Source: Bicyclus anynana (Eukaryota > Arthropoda > Insecta > Lepidoptera > Nymphalidae). Taken from it: a DNA stretch of 64,000 nucleotides. Positions 11,451 through 24,900 of this stretch are shown here, piece after piece; positions within the stretch are counted from its first letter, which is position 1, and every line of letters begins with the position of its first letter. The position numbers were made by a program, and so were the translations under genes. The stretch is taken from assembly GCF_947172395.1 (NCBI RefSeq), contig NC_069105.1:7833971-7897970 (forward strand). Direction: 5' to 3'. The notes beneath the pieces are model-generated. The model ran no database searches. It was not told where the DNA came from and saw nothing but the letters and a program-made list of their open reading frames with translations.

Positions 11451-13597
11451 ACGTAGTAAAGTGTTCACGGAAAAAAAAAGATCAGTTTCTAGTATGTCTT
11501 GGCTTGCTTGTTTACGTGTCTTTTTACACGATTTATATTAGCTTCACTTGTAACTATGTATGTAAGAAAATCTTGGAATCTTAATTTGACCCACTTACCG
11601 GTCTTCGTGTAGGATGAAATTTTGCACACGCTCTGAGTTCTGATGACAATACATGACTAGCTTAAAAACGTCATTACAAATCCAATATGGCGGCCTCCCC
11701 AAGATGGCGGACTGGCTGTTTGAAATCCACCCCAATGATATGGATATCAAATTAAAGGGTTTGCTGTCTTGACTTAAATCCAATATTTTTAACTTTTAGT
11801 GCGTGCTAAAAACCTGTTTTTTAGTTTTTAAATTAAACGATTTTTTTCTAAACGCCAATAAGTTTTTCGAATTCGATTTTAAACTAAAAAAAACTAAACT
11901 TTAAAGCTCTTTAACGATAGCTTTAAGGTGTTGCCATGATTTTTATGCATTTTTTCCCATGCCAGTATAAACTTTTTTAAATCAAATTTTGTATTTATAC
12001 TAATACTGAATGGGCCAAATGAAACACGGACTGAATTTATTGATGAATTATAAGAAAAAATCGTCAGTTTTGTCATAATGTTTGTTGTTTATTGGAAATA
12101 ACTTAAGATTGTGTTGTTTATAAGTAAAGTTCCGTCCTTTTTACTTTCTTTTATTTTTTGGAAGAAAGATTTACATAAATCTATTTGTTGACTGAAATTT
12201 ATACAATTATATACAAATTACTCGAAATTTTAATAATTTTCTAAGATCCGACTTAGAAATGACCTTCACCTATCTGATTATTGGATGATGAGTTTTTTAT
12301 ATCAAACTAGCAGACGTTTAGCGGTTTTACCCGCGTATTTCCCGTTCCAGTGGGAATACTGGTAAAAAATCAAGAAGTCAGTTTCCTAATTCTTTGACGT
12401 ATGCTAGTTGACATATTCGAAATTGAGATTAAACGTATGTAACAAATGTCATCCAGTGATGACATTTCTCAAATTGGTTTGATGTTTATTTTTATAGTTT
12501 GATAATAAAGACCAAAATAGTGAATAGGTTAGTTCGGCATCTTTAAGAAGAAAGTGAATAGGCATCACCAGGTGTTCAGCCTTCAGCCACATCTACACTT
12601 ACCATCAGGTGAAATCATGGTCAAGGGGGAGCTTATTTTATATAAAAAAAATATCGCCGTTACTACTTTATATATTATGATCATCAAGGATAACGGTGAA
12701 AGAATTCAAACAAGCAATCAAATTTTTATACTCGTAATATTAGCATTGATAATAATAATTGTTAATAATTAATGGTACTTTAGCCAGGAATTTACATCCA
12801 ACAAACAGATAGGTGAAGGTAGTTTCTAATTCGGATTTTTTACTGTTATTAAATAAACAAGTGCCTCGAATGTATGGATAAGCAATAATTAATATTAATC
12901 TATAATAAGTACATAATATTGTCATTGTTTATATAGAGTTAGGGCGAATTGACATGATTTATATAAGAAAAAAATCACTTTTTAATTAATTAAAATATGA
13001 TATATACTCCTATTTGAACATATTGTTAATTATTCAAATTTCAGATTATTAGGTTTCTACTTTTTAATAGTTTATTATTTGTACTAGTTTTGTTGTTTGC
13101 TTGGTTGTAGTTAAGTTGTCTTGCCATAATTGTTGTAACTTGTTCAAGTGACTTTACTGTAGTTCCGTTATTGAATTATTTCGTCACAACACTCCATAGA
13201 TTTACTAAATAATATTTTAAATTAAAATATAAACACTGTTTTAATATATTTTAAGATTTTCCCTACGAGATTTTTTTGTAGTAATAAAAAAATTTAATTG
13301 AATATGGTTGTAGGGTTATAATGTGCCTTAGAAACATTAGTCTTTATTTCTTTTTTTAAATAAAGTAAATAAGCCATGTCATTTTTATACGAATAAACGA
13401 TTTTTTGTACTTTTCGATTGTTTAATTTTTTTTAAATGTTACTTTTAACAGATTATACCAAAGCGCCCAAACTTCCAGTCGAACTTAAAATAAAAGAAAA
13501 ACTATTTTTGGCTACATATGGCTAGTGCGTAGAAGAATATCTGGCAATAGAATCCCACTTAACAAGCTTTAATTCATTAAAAAACATGGGTACCTAC

Positions 13598-13735
13598 CAG
13601 TGGCGAAGGATGGAATTTTGGCGATGGTAAGCCGTCCCAAAGAAAAGGAAATTCATACCGACTAATGAAATTGAGTTGTATGGATTGTTAAAGGTAACCC
13701 GACGGGAATCGGCCTGTATTTACTCTTCGCCGCTG
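13598..13735 (+). mobile_element. hAT-type MITE with 8-bp duplication
   Basis: 138 bp with ends CAGTGGCGAAG and CTTCGCCGCTG, flanked by GTACCTAC at 13590-13597 and 13736-13743. No coding capacity. A related single end (CAGCGGCGAAGAG) begins at 14426 without a detectable partner. Confidence 0.88.
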
Positions 13736-13802
13736 GTACCTACTAATTTTAGGTATACCTATGAGGCTATTTATAATTACACTTAATTATTTTACAGTAG
13801 TA

Positions 13803-14185
13803 TATCATCATCATCATCATATCAATAATCAGCCGATGGACGTCCACTGCAGGATATAGGCCTTTTGTAGGGACTTCCAAACATCACGATCCTAAGCCCC
13901 CTGCATCCAGCGAATCCCTGCTACTAGCTTGATGTCGTCAGTCCACCTGGTAGGGGGTCGACCAACACTCCGTTTTCTAGCGCAGGGTTGCCATTTCAGC
14001 ACTTTGGGACCCATCGGTTCATCGAACTATGTGCCCCGTCCATTGCCACTTCAGCTTCGCGACTAATCGAGCTATCGTGATTTTGGTTCTTCTGCGAATC
14101 TCCTCATTTCTGATTCGATCACGCAGAGATACTCAGAGAATAGCTCACTCCATCGCTCGTTGTGTGACTCAGAGACTTCATAAGA
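13803..14185 (-). mobile_element. RTE LINE 3' fragment, about 380 bp
   Basis: A CATCATCATCAT tail is followed by the 3' block and then, further along, sequence whose minus-strand frames resemble the RAMERAM..SLRDRIRNEEIR segment of RTE proteins. It is frame-broken throughout. Confidence 0.75.
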
Positions 14186-14813
14186 AGCTGTGGAATATAT
14201 TTTTTACAAATATAATTAAGTAGTATTGACCTCCACTCTCACAACAGTCAATATGATAACTTATCTTCTGACCATATAGGTATAAAAATGAACTTTTATT
14301 TGCATTTTTGTCCGATTACAAAATTATTTTAATAGGTATGTGATATGTATGTAACTCGCACAAAACGTACCTATTGCGTACTTTCCACAAATATTTTTTT
14401 ATTTATTTCCAGTACATATAGGTACCAGCGGCGAAGAGTTAATGCAAGCCGATTCCAGTCAGATTACCTTTAAAATCCATGCATATTCATTGTTGTCCTG
14501 TTTCTCATATATCTACAGATGTATCTGTACTGAATGTGCTGATACTAAGAATTTTTGTAAGAAACACTGAATAATTAATTGCTCGACAGAGGATTCGAAC
14601 CCAAGACCTAATGATTGAGTTTATTTAAGCTACTTACATAATATTTTGTACAAGCAATAAACATTATATTGTGGTTCACATCGATAAGATAATGAGTGGG
14701 CAACACTTTCCACACTGGTACCACCACTTGACAGATAATAAAATGTTGATAGAATACGTAAAGATAAATTACGTACGTATAAGTATAGTAGATACTGTTT
14801 TCAGACCCTTTTT

Positions 14814-15033
14814 AAGTTAGCCCTTGACTTTTTTTAATCTTACCTGATGGTAATGTGATGATGCGAACTAAGATGGAAAAGGGCTAACTTGTTATGAGGA
14901 CGATCTACACGAAACCTCTCACCTGCCAGACCTAGACCAATTAGGAAAACTTGAATCAGCCCAGTCTGAGATCGAATTAGGACCTCCGTCTTTTAAATCC
15001 ACCGCGCATACCACTGCGCCACGGAGGCCGTCA
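14814..15033 (-). mobile_element. SINE family A, internally deleted
   Basis: Both ends of the family are present (TTAGCCCTTGAC... and ...GCGCCACGGAGGCCGTC), but most of the body is missing, leaving about 220 bp. Confidence 0.8.
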
Positions 15034-15594
15034 AACCCGATGTTTTCTTGTCTGATACTTTGGTAATGGTACGCAAAAGAGTCCTCGAGCCGAGATATCA
15101 TTAAGTAAAGAAAGTAGACAGTAATTCCTTATAAAATTTAGGTAAATGTGTGAAATACCGTACATACAAGAATCATTTTTTAAGGTTACCGATTATTTTA
15201 TTTAAAAATAATTACCATATCTTTAAACGCGAAGCGAAGTGGCAATGGGAGGTCGTGGTGCCCATAGTTGGAAAAGAGCTGAAATGGCGACCCCGCACTA
15301 GAAAGCTCAGTGTTGGTCGCATTTTTTTTTTCAATCTAGTAGAACATTTAAAGACCCTTTGAAAAAAGTGTCAACTAGCTAGATAAACATAGTTAAACTC
15401 AAAAACAGTAGATTGTAGGCGCACGTATATTATGCTTACCTACGTATACGTACGTACCTACGTAATACGTATATTGCCATGAGTGTGTTTGTAACCACAT
15501 CTATACGTAGGTGTATCGAATTCCTGAACCGAATGACAATATCGTTCCGTGCCTAACTTTACTCTGCCTGTAGCAAGCGATAACAATTTATTAA

Positions 15595-15636
15595 TCAGTC
15601 AACGTCAAGACAAGAACTGCACCAGTCGTTTTATTT
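15595..15636 (+). promoter_or_regulatory. Candidate initiator and non-coding first exon of the mutarotase gene
   Basis: An arthropod-type initiator, TCAGT (15595-15599), is followed about 37 bases later by a strong donor, GTAAGT, at 15637. It lies 1.3 kb upstream of a possible acceptor just before the mutarotase ATG. This arrangement suggests a transcription start and an untranslated first exon. It is an inference from motifs only. Confidence 0.3.
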
Positions 15637-16544
15637 GTAAGTATTTGTTACAATAGAATACTTAATATTTACATATACCTACATATTGTAAAAGTGCACA
15701 GCAAAAGAGACCTACCTAGTTATCTACTATATTATGTAGGTAGGTATATAACCTATTTATTTAATGGATTTTGTGTTTATCTTAGTGTTATTAGATTTTA
15801 GTAGCCCGTGTTTTAACGACTTAATAATGTTTATTGTATTTTATTGTTTGGCACGTAGTTTTGTACGAATGATGTAAGTAGGTACCTAGATAAGTAACAG
15901 GTATTCAGGATGCACCTAATAATATTGGTTGATGGCTGAGTTAGAGTAGATAGGTTTACTTGGGAGACTCCTATATTGAGAGAACACCTTTATCCTAAGT
16001 ACTCAGTGGTGGATTTAAAAATTTGCCGCCAGTAGGCTATTGAATTTTTACAGCTCCTACTGAAGTCTGAAATTCGATAGTATCTTAGTTCACATTCAAT
16101 TACCTTAAATTGTGTCAATAAAATTGCAAGCTTTAATATTTTAGTAGTGACTGTACAGTGTACAGGACGTAAATAAGTTACAATATTAAAATTATTATCG
16201 TTACATTTTCTTTATTCCTGTAGAAGAGAAAGCTTTTTGGGTCAAATTTGCCCTTTAAAATCTGCCGCCCTAGGCTACAGCCTACTTAAATAAAAAAATA
16301 AAAAAAAAAAAACAAAGTGGTAAATCCACCATTATACGTTATAGCGAGCGTCCCCAGGTTCGTATAATACGACTAGTAGAAAATAATTTATGTACCTACC
16401 TACCTACCTGTAAGAACCTATACTTGTACATACGTTTGCTGTGCCTATACTAAAGCCAAAGTTAATGAGGAATGTTTATAAACAAACAAATTAAACGTGA
16501 AAGTAAAAAACCCATCTCATTTAATAGGTACCTATAATTTATTT

Positions 16545-16865
16545 TAAACGGACGTCCTTAGAGCTCTTTAATCCAGCCCTTACAGTAGTATCGCTGTAAA
16601 AGTGAAGTAACTTCTCCCGTTTTCCCAACATTTCTGCTCTGTTCCTATTGATCGTAGCGTGATGAAAGTATACTATAACCTGCCCAGAAGTATGAATAAT
16701 AATTGAACCAAGTTTCTCTGAAATCCGTCGAGTACTTTTTGTTTCCATTACGAACATACAGACAGACAGACAGACGAAAATTTTGCTGATTGCATATTTG
16801 GTATCAGTATCGATCACTAATCACCCCCTGATAGTTATTTACTCCCTGATTTATTGGAAATATAT
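16545..16865 (-). mobile_element. Dispersed element with short CAGA run
   Basis: Shares GTAACTTCTCCCGTTTTC, TACTATAACCTGCCCAG, AAATCCGTC and TATCGATCACTAA with 41090-41400. It lies just upstream of the mutarotase coding start; the junction with native sequence is unclear. Confidence 0.65.
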
Positions 16866-16942
16866 TTCATGTCTATCGGCTCTTCGAACTATGTGGCCTG
16901 TTACTCTATAGCTTGTTGAAATATTATTCTCCATAGAGCAAC

Positions 16943-19900
16943 ATGGTGTACGTGTATGCTGAACAATTCGGCACTTTCAATGGAGAAGCAGTGAAGAAGT
17001 TCACCTGGGAAACTGACAGTGGGTTTACCGTGTCAGTCATATCTTACGGCGCCATCGTACAGTCTATTAAGGTAAATAACCTAACTAATATTATAAATAC
17101 GGGGCCTAACGACTAATATTATAAATAAGTGTAAAAGCAAAACTTTTTTAGCAGAATCAGAAGTGATTACAAAAATAAGAAAACTAATGTCGAAAAAAGG
17201 TTCACAACATTTGTCAGGACAACTTAATTAACAAATAAAACTGTAACCAAAATAAGACCCTGGAATGGCAGAATGACCTTGAGTGAAGTCACGCTCTTGT
17301 GAACTTTGTGTGTAGGGTTAAAGGATCCTTTGACTGTAAACAAAAACCCCCCTTTTCCACTCAAGTCACTCTCCCCGCCTATCCCAAGTAACCCATAAAG
17401 TATTACACAACAAGAGATGTGGACGGCTCGAACGCCACGAGCACATTGAAGCCGTCCGTACGACAAGTCGTCGCAATGCGTCAATAACGTAAAATTAAAT
17501 CCACAATCTCCCTTAATCTGATGCTTCCCGGGGAAATCATAAAAACTGTTAAAGAGATTTTCGGGATTTTCCGTTCGTCTATCGCCCCCCACCAACTAAT
17601 ATTGATACAGGGCTCCCCAAGACAAACTACGCCACTGAATCCGAATGTATGGTGAGCGTGATAGTCCAGTGGATTTGACCACTGCCTTCGAATCGGTGGG
17701 CGTAGTTTCGAATTCTGTACGTGGCATGCTCTTCCATCTTTTCAGATATGTGCATTTCTAAGAAAAAAAGGGTAAGGATTTCTCCCAAAAAAAAAACGAT
17801 AATTCGTGCATTTAATTAAAATAATTGATTTAAACGGGGAAGAAATGATATGTCATTGATTCGGCTGATGCTACGGTTGCTATTCTACTGGCTCTCATGA
17901 CCTCATTATCCAAAGCCATAAGCACAGCATTGCAACAACGGCGAAATTAACTCATGTAAATTTCCAGGTACCCGACAAAAGCGGAATATTAAGCGACGTG
18001 GTGCTAGGCTTCGATGATCTGGACAGTTATGTAAACCGAAACGACCCACACTTGGGGTCCACAGTGGGCCGCTGCGCCAACAGAATAGGTGGCGCCAGTT
18101 TCCAAATCGATGGGGTCACCTATCAGTTGGCTAAGAACATAGGAAAGGATCATTTGCATGGTGGTATTGTGGGATTCGATAAGGTAAGAGTTGTTATTAA
18201 ATTGTTGCATTACAAAATTTTGACGACTTCTAGGGCGCAGTTGGTGGTGCCGTGGTTCTCAACAGAGAGGTTCTGGGTATCCTGGGTTCGATTCCCAGCT
18301 CGTCTCAGTGTATTATTTTATCTATACTAATATTAAGAGGAATTTGACTGTCTGACATTTGAATATGCTCTTAAAACTACTGAAACGATTTGAAAAATTC
18401 TTTCACTGTTGGGAAGCTACACTATCCCTGAGTGTTCTAGTGTTGTCCAGGATTGTTCTGGTGGTAGACACAGGCACTGGCTACTCACCACCCTATGGGC
18501 AAAAAGTACCGCCAAACGATTTAGATAAAATGCCGCGTAGAAACCGTTAGATGTATGATGTATCTAGAATAAACTTGTACCTCTTCCAAGTAATCCCGCT
18601 TCCATCTTAGACTATATCGTTATTTAACATCAGATGAGATTGCAGTAAAGGGCTGACTTGTCAATTGTCATCTATACTAATATTATAAAGCTGAAGAGTT
18701 TGTTTATTTGTTTGGTTGAACGCGCTAATCAAAGGAATTACTGGTCCGATTTGAAAAATTCTTTCAGTGTTAGATAGCCCATTTATCGAGGAAGGCTATA
18801 TGCTATATAATATACCCGTATTCCTGCGGGAACGGGAACCACGAGGTGTCTACCAGTTTCCTAAAAAAATGGAGGTAATTTGTCTATTTTTGGAAGTCTG
18901 TTTGGTTTTTAATTAGTTTGTTGTTAAGCAGTGCACATCGAGTATGGCTTTAGTGAAGATGGTGAGAGTTAACTGTGTTACTCTTTCTTCAAGGTCAATT
19001 GGAAATATATAGTTGATGGCAGCAAGGTCATCTTCAGCTACCTGTCCAAAGATGGAGAGGAGGGTTATCCTGGGGACCTGGTTACCACCGTAATCTACGA
19101 AGTCAAAGAGGATGATACGCTGTACGTCGAGTTCGTTGCAACAACAACGAAGAAGACGGTGGTCAATCTGACTAACCACTCGTACTTCAACTTAGCTGGT
19201 CACGAAACTGGCGCTGAGGAGATCTACAATCATGTGATTGCAATAAATGCTGATAAGTAAATATGTTTTTAAAAATGCTTCGTTGGTTCAGTCTTCTAAG
19301 AAATATCCAGTAAAAATGCTCACCACAGAGTTGGGAAGTTGGTGTTGACACCCGTACGGCCGTCTTTCACAACTCAACAAGATACAACTCTCATCATGAT
19401 GTACTGATGGTTATCGTTAAAAAGTCAAATATTATCACCGTAAACTCTCCAGTGGGTCGCTAAAGTAGGTAAGCTGATGATAATGAAGACGTAGATTTTT
19501 ATTTTGATTTGTGTATTTGCTGAGATTAATCATCATCATCTCCTTACCCTTATCCCACCTCAGTGGGGTCGGAAAAATATGTCAATCTTTTCCATTCGTC
19601 TCTATTTCTTGTCAACTCATCATTTGCTGTGATTAATCATCAAATCAAAAATTAATAGATCCGTAGTAAATAATAAATCTATGAAAATAACATAGTTTAA
19701 CGAGTCGGGAAGCTGAAGTGGCAGAGGGCATGACGCAGTCGAAGAGCCGATGGACGTTGGGGTCCCAAGGTGTTGGATTGGACCTATAGAAATTTGCGGG
19801 AGGCAAGAATAACATTACAAACATAATATTGATTGTATCCCTAGAAGCTCTCACCTTATAAATTATAGTGATGTGTAGAATGCAATGGTCAATTTGTGAA

Positions 19901-21338
19901 TTTCAAATTCCAGAATAACAGAGACAACGTCGGAATCAATCCCCACAGGGCGTTTCATCAAAGTGGGGGGCACAGCGTACGACCTGCGCATACCAGCGCG
20001 ACTTGGTGACGCCATGGAGAGACAGGCGGACTCCGAGCTGTATGACGACAACTTCTGTGTCACTGCGTATCAGAAAGAGGTAAAGTTGAAGGAAAAGGTC
20101 CACCCAGTAGCGTATAACTATAGGATGTTGAAGAAAATAGACGACAATTTACCTTAAAAGTTAAATACAGTAAAAACCTTGAATTTCTCTTTATGAATAA
20201 GAAGGTAATTTTTGTGGGGCAAGATGTGACATATCAAAGAGCTACCTACTTTAGCTACTTTAGAGGATCACAAATATGGTATAGGTCCGGGGCATGCACC
20301 TCCAACTGTGCATATTAAGAAATTAAATATCACGTGTCTCAAATGGTAAAGGAAAACATCGTGAGGAAACCTGCATACCAGAGAATTTTCTTAACTCTCT
20401 GCGTGTGTGAAGTCTGCCAATCCGCATTGGGCCAGCGTGGTGGATTAATGACTGACACTGGATTAATGACATTCTGAGAGGAGACTAGCTCAGCATTGAG
20501 CCGAATATGGGTTGATAACACGTACAACGGCCAATCACATGGCCAAGTGCGGAAACGGCCCAGAAGAAGAAAGATGGGTTGATAACGACGACGGCGACGA
20601 AGACTTTTTTTTGCAATTTTTAAAGAAATGTTGTAATGTTGAAATACCTAGTTGAAAATTTACAATTGCCTAAACCATACTAACTCCCGACACATAAATT
20701 AGATTTCTACTTGCAGATCGTATAATGCCTAATACCTTAAATAAGTCCATGATCTTTAAATAATGTGGTAAATCACTCAATATTACACTTACGCTGTTGT
20801 AAGTTTTGTTGAATCGGTTTGTATATCAGATATATGTAACAATAAAAAAATTTGGCCCAATGGTCAGATTCCCAAAAAGACATAACATATTTCGGAACCC
20901 TCTCCACTTTACTTCAACTCGCACTTAACCCGTCTTTTGTAATTGTAAGACGAAATTTTTGTTATAACAACACCTAGAAACTGTAATTGGAACATTGAAA
21001 TTCCAATCTTGTTTTATTTCCAGGAATTAAACTTCATATCAAGAGTAACCCATCCACCTAGCGGCAGATACCTCGAACTTTACAGCGACCAACCCGGTGT
21101 CCAATTGTATACAAGCAACTTCCTCCCCTCCCCAAACGAACCTGCATTGGTGGGGAAAGGGGGTGTTGGTTACAGGCGACACGGAGCCTTCTGCCTGGAA
21201 ACCCAGAACTACCCAGATGCTGTTCATCACCCTGGGTTCCCGACCGCCATTTTGAAACCTGGTGACGTTTACAGGCATAGAGTTAACTATCGGTTCGGTG
21301 TCAGCAACGAAATCGGTCCAGAAGTCGTCGTTTCGTAA
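16943..21338 (+). CDS. Galm: Galactose mutarotase (aldose 1-epimerase)
   Basis: Interconverts alpha and beta anomers of galactose and other aldoses, feeding the Leloir pathway in the cytosol. Exons 16943-17071, 17968-18183, 18994-19256, 19914-20079 and 21024-21338 join in frame with GT-AG introns, giving 362 residues and a TAA stop; family members are about 340-360. Landmarks in order: SYGAIVQSIK, GSTVGRCANRI, the first conserved catalytic-site His in DHLHGGIVGFDK, the second in NLTNHSYFNLAG, IPTGRF, DNFC, and the catalytic-base Glu in FCLETQNYPDAVHH. The ATG opens the conserved N-terminus and follows a possible acceptor (CTCCATAG), so a non-coding 5' exon is likely. AATAAA signals lie at 21355 and 21418. 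The gene is tail-to-tail with vermilion, about 590 bp away. Confidence 0.94.
17652..17776 (+). mobile_element. SINE family C head
   Basis: tRNA-like head (GTGATAGTCCAGTGG, CTGCCTTCGAATCGG) followed by the start of the body; the 3' half is absent. It lies in the first mutarotase intron. Confidence 0.65.
18445..18669 (+). mobile_element. SINE family A, diverged
   Basis: Body segment only (TCTGGTGGTAGACAC..., CCGCGTAGAAACCG, CCGCTTCCATCTTAGACT), inserted in the mutarotase intron 18184-18993, between two Helitron-like copies. Confidence 0.65.
18671..18852 (+). mobile_element. Helitron-like element in a mutarotase intron
   Basis: TCTATACTAATATTATAAAG start to GGAACGGGAACCACGAGGTG. A second, truncated copy lies just upstream at 18321-18440. 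Confidence 0.75.
20284..20601 (+). mobile_element. SINE family C, head truncated
   Basis: Body with CACGTGTCTC, GGAAAACATCGTGAGGAAAC, GCCAATCCGCATTGGGCCAG and GAATATGGGTTGATAAC, ending in a degenerate GAC/GAT run. It lies in the last mutarotase intron. Confidence 0.8.
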
Positions 21339-21930
21339 AAAAATTGCTTTAAAAAATAAAAAAATATATATATTTTTTTGAAATGAATGTTAAGTATTTT
21401 AAACGATTTTTTACACAAATAAATTTTATAGATAATGTATTTTTTTATAAATAAAAATGCAATTGTTTTATAATATTTTTTTTTATTCGTCACAAGTAAT
21501 AATTGACAAGAATTTCCTTAAATACTTAATTATTGGAATTCAGGAACTTTTATTTGAATTACACAACGCAAAAGAGCTTTAGACATTTTTATAAGAACGT
21601 TTGTGTCAAAGGTAAAGTCCAAAGCTAAATGGTAAAATTAAAATTTTCGAATTTATACAGCTTTTTAAAAAGGATTAATAAACTTTCAGGCTTTCAGCTT
21701 CTAAAAATTATAAAGTCCTGGACAACATATTTATGTTTCACTCTATTTATTCATTTGTTAACTATAGAAGACAAAATATTTTAACAGATTCTCCTCCTCC
21801 AGAAAAGTCTTTTTATTCGATATCTGCTGTTTTGGTTTTTTTTTTATTTATTATTTATTATCATAATATAGTCAATTGACAGACGTCATAAAGCTTAAGC
21901 AAATTATTTCACTTAATTTATTATTTAACG

Positions 21931-24900
21931 TTATGATTTCTTTTCATTCAAAGTAAGTTTTGAAAATTCATCCAAACCGTTTTGGTGGTTTTCCCCATTT
22001 TTCTTATTTTCCCCGTTTTCTTTGGCGCTGTGTCCATTTTCCCTGATGTGATCTCCCCAGGTAAGGCTGAGGTCCCTCTTTATCCCGTCGTCCAGGGGCG
22101 GGATGAGGGAACGCGGCAGAAGGAACGTAGATAAGTTGAACAAGTCCAGGAACACTTTATATCGGTCACTGGAAAACAAAATTATATAGTCAACTAGAAA
22201 AATAAAATATGCGGAACAAGGAATCAATTTTTTCATTATAATACTAATGACGGGGTAAAATCTAATATTAATATCCTTACATATGAAATTGGCGTAAATG
22301 TCCTCCAGTAAAAGGTATTTTTTTTTTATGAGAGTGAAAGCCCAGGAACTTCTACCACAGAACAGCCAGGCATCTGCATCTGCGTCTGCATCCATACATA
22401 CTTGAGGTCTCTTGGACTCGGACGAAGCGTTTTGGCTTTTCATTCCTGATCTGCACTGCAAAGTTATGGAGGGCCCTTCCAGCTCATTGGAAGGTCCAGA
22501 CCAGCCTCCATTTACGAGAGGAAAACAGCTTAGTCTTAGTCACACTGCTCCAATGCGAGTTGGCAGGTTTAGGGCTGATATTCATCGTTAAATAATGTTT
22601 GATTTTGTAACGATCAATCAGCATATGTTACGATTAACGATCGGTACCGACAGCATAAACAAATTGACAACAACGGATGTGTAAAATATGGCATTACAGT
22701 GGACCGTAAAAATCAACCTCAAATAGTAAAATTTTTGTGCGGGTTGCTTTGCCTTGGATGTCGTTCGTGGCGAACTGTTCGGTAGTAGAAAGGAGGAGGG
22801 ACAAGAACCAGGAGTTCCGGTAAAAACCGTTGTGATTTATTTATTTTTGTTTTTTGGTATTTCTCTTAACTCTTGAACTTAATATACTAAATACCTGAGT
22901 GTGGAGCGCAGGTACTGGTAACCCGAAGAGCCGCCTGTACCGAGCTGCTGTGAGCCGATCATGCGTTGTACCATTATCACGTGGTTATCTGTTGATCAGA
23001 CGTTAGCATGATTATAACGACGGGCGACGGGGAGGGAAGGAATGCGCCGGTGTGTTTTGACCATTGGGAGTTTTACGAACGAATTTGCCAAGCTATACAT
23101 TGATTCATTGAAATACATACAAAACCGTAGTACAAGAAAGTAGAATAATTATTTTTTATAGTAATTAATTATTATTGGACTGAACATGACTGTAATGACA
23201 AATTATAAAGTTAAAGATCTGCATTTTATTTTCAAAATTTGTTTTCACATTTTATACTGCTGATTTTGTTGGGTTGGTACTTACGCCACTGTGACCAAAT
23301 TATTATCCTACTGCTCATAATAAATGTATTCTATATTGTCATTATCTCAATGATTCACTGCAAGGTACAAGTATCCTGCCTTTTTCAAAAAAAGAAGCTT
23401 CTCCGAATGTTGCTGGATCGATCGACGATCAAACAAGTTGCACAGAATTGCTGGCTACAGCTGACTCTGGACTTGGACTTCCAAGTGTTTGAATTATCCA
23501 ATAGGTCAACAGGTTCAGTTGTGGATGCTCATCGAACTATATGATGATGATGGTGCTCTGCTGGTAAACTCACAGCGCCACTTGGTGATGAGGCTGTCCA
23601 TATCCATCAGCAGCGTGAGCAGCTGGTGCGGCTGCGAGAAGCGCGGCTCGTCGCGGTAGAACGTGATCATGATGGCGCCTTGCAGCGCGCGGTGCGACAG
23701 TCGCCGCTCGCCGCGGGACCGCAGCGCGTCGTGCACGGCGGGATCGAAGATGGAGCGGTAGATCTCTCGGCGATTCTCCGCGTCTTGCAGACGATGGCGA
23801 CGAACCGTTTCGTTTGGTTCACGCTGAAGTAAAAACAAACGTGTTACAGTCCGATGCAAAGTTGATGTCTCGGAAATTAGCCGAGGACTTCGGTACCCGC
23901 AGTTCGTTTTTTTATGTAATACTAGCTGACGCCGCGCGGTTTTACCCGCGTGGTTCCCGTTCCCGTAGGAATACGGGGATACTATATAGCCTATAGCCTT
24001 CCTCAATAAATGGGCTATCTAACACTGAAAGAAATTTTCAAATCGGACCAGAAGTTCCTGAGATTAGCGCGTTCAATCAAACAAACAAGCAAACTCTTCA
24101 GTTTTGTAATATTAGTATAGATAGGCTTGCGCTTGACTACAGTTAAGTCTGATTAATACTGTCTAAGTTGGAGCGCGCTTATCTAGAAGATTCATTCTTG
24201 CTTTGAAGGTGTTTAAATTATAAGTGTCAGGAAACACAAACGCAGGAAGGGCATTCCAAATTTTTGCCAGAAACTGCTAGCAAACTTCTTCCATACTTCT
24301 GGTTGCCGTCAAATAGTAGGTATGGCTGGGTTACGGTGGATAAGCATGGTTGCCGATGAACTTCTAGGCAAATGAGAATGTCTTAATGTATTTAATGCCT
24401 AATGTTGACGGCACAGGATGCTTCACATACATGCGTTCCGTAGTGTTCCTTTGTTATAGACTATGGTTTTCCAGATTAGAAATTATCTAATACCTACACA
24501 CTAAAATATCTACACACTAAAATAGAAAACACTATAACAAAAATTATCTCACCATAGCTTCTTCAACAGATTCCCTGATCATTTTGTCAACTGCAGCCTG
24601 GAATTTGCCCCAAAAATCGAACCCGTGTGTTATGAGGCCCGGCGTGCGTTCCAACCACCGCTCTATTAGGGCTAGTAGCGCTGGCTCTTCTTCAGATCTA
24701 GAAGATACGTTAATATAGGACGTTTGACGGCCTCCGTGGCGCAATGGTATGCGCGGTGGATTTACAAGACGGAGGTCCTGGGTTCAATCCCCGGCTGGGC
24801 AGATTGAGATTTTCTTAATTTGTCCAGGTCTGGCTGGTGGGAGGCTTCGGCCGTGGCTAGTTACCACCCTACCGGCAAAGACGTATCGCCAAGCGATTTA

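Larger units (their letters stand above)
10894..16942. other. Intergenic, cathepsin O to mutarotase
   Basis: AT-rich, no host gene seen. It holds minisatellite relics, a hAT MITE, an RTE fragment, a SINE A and the candidate mutarotase first exon. The stretches 11470-13560 and 15330-16540 contain nothing recognisable except a segment with AATATGGCGGCC/CAAGATGGCGG (11675-11710) that looks like an old repeat. Confidence 0.6.
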
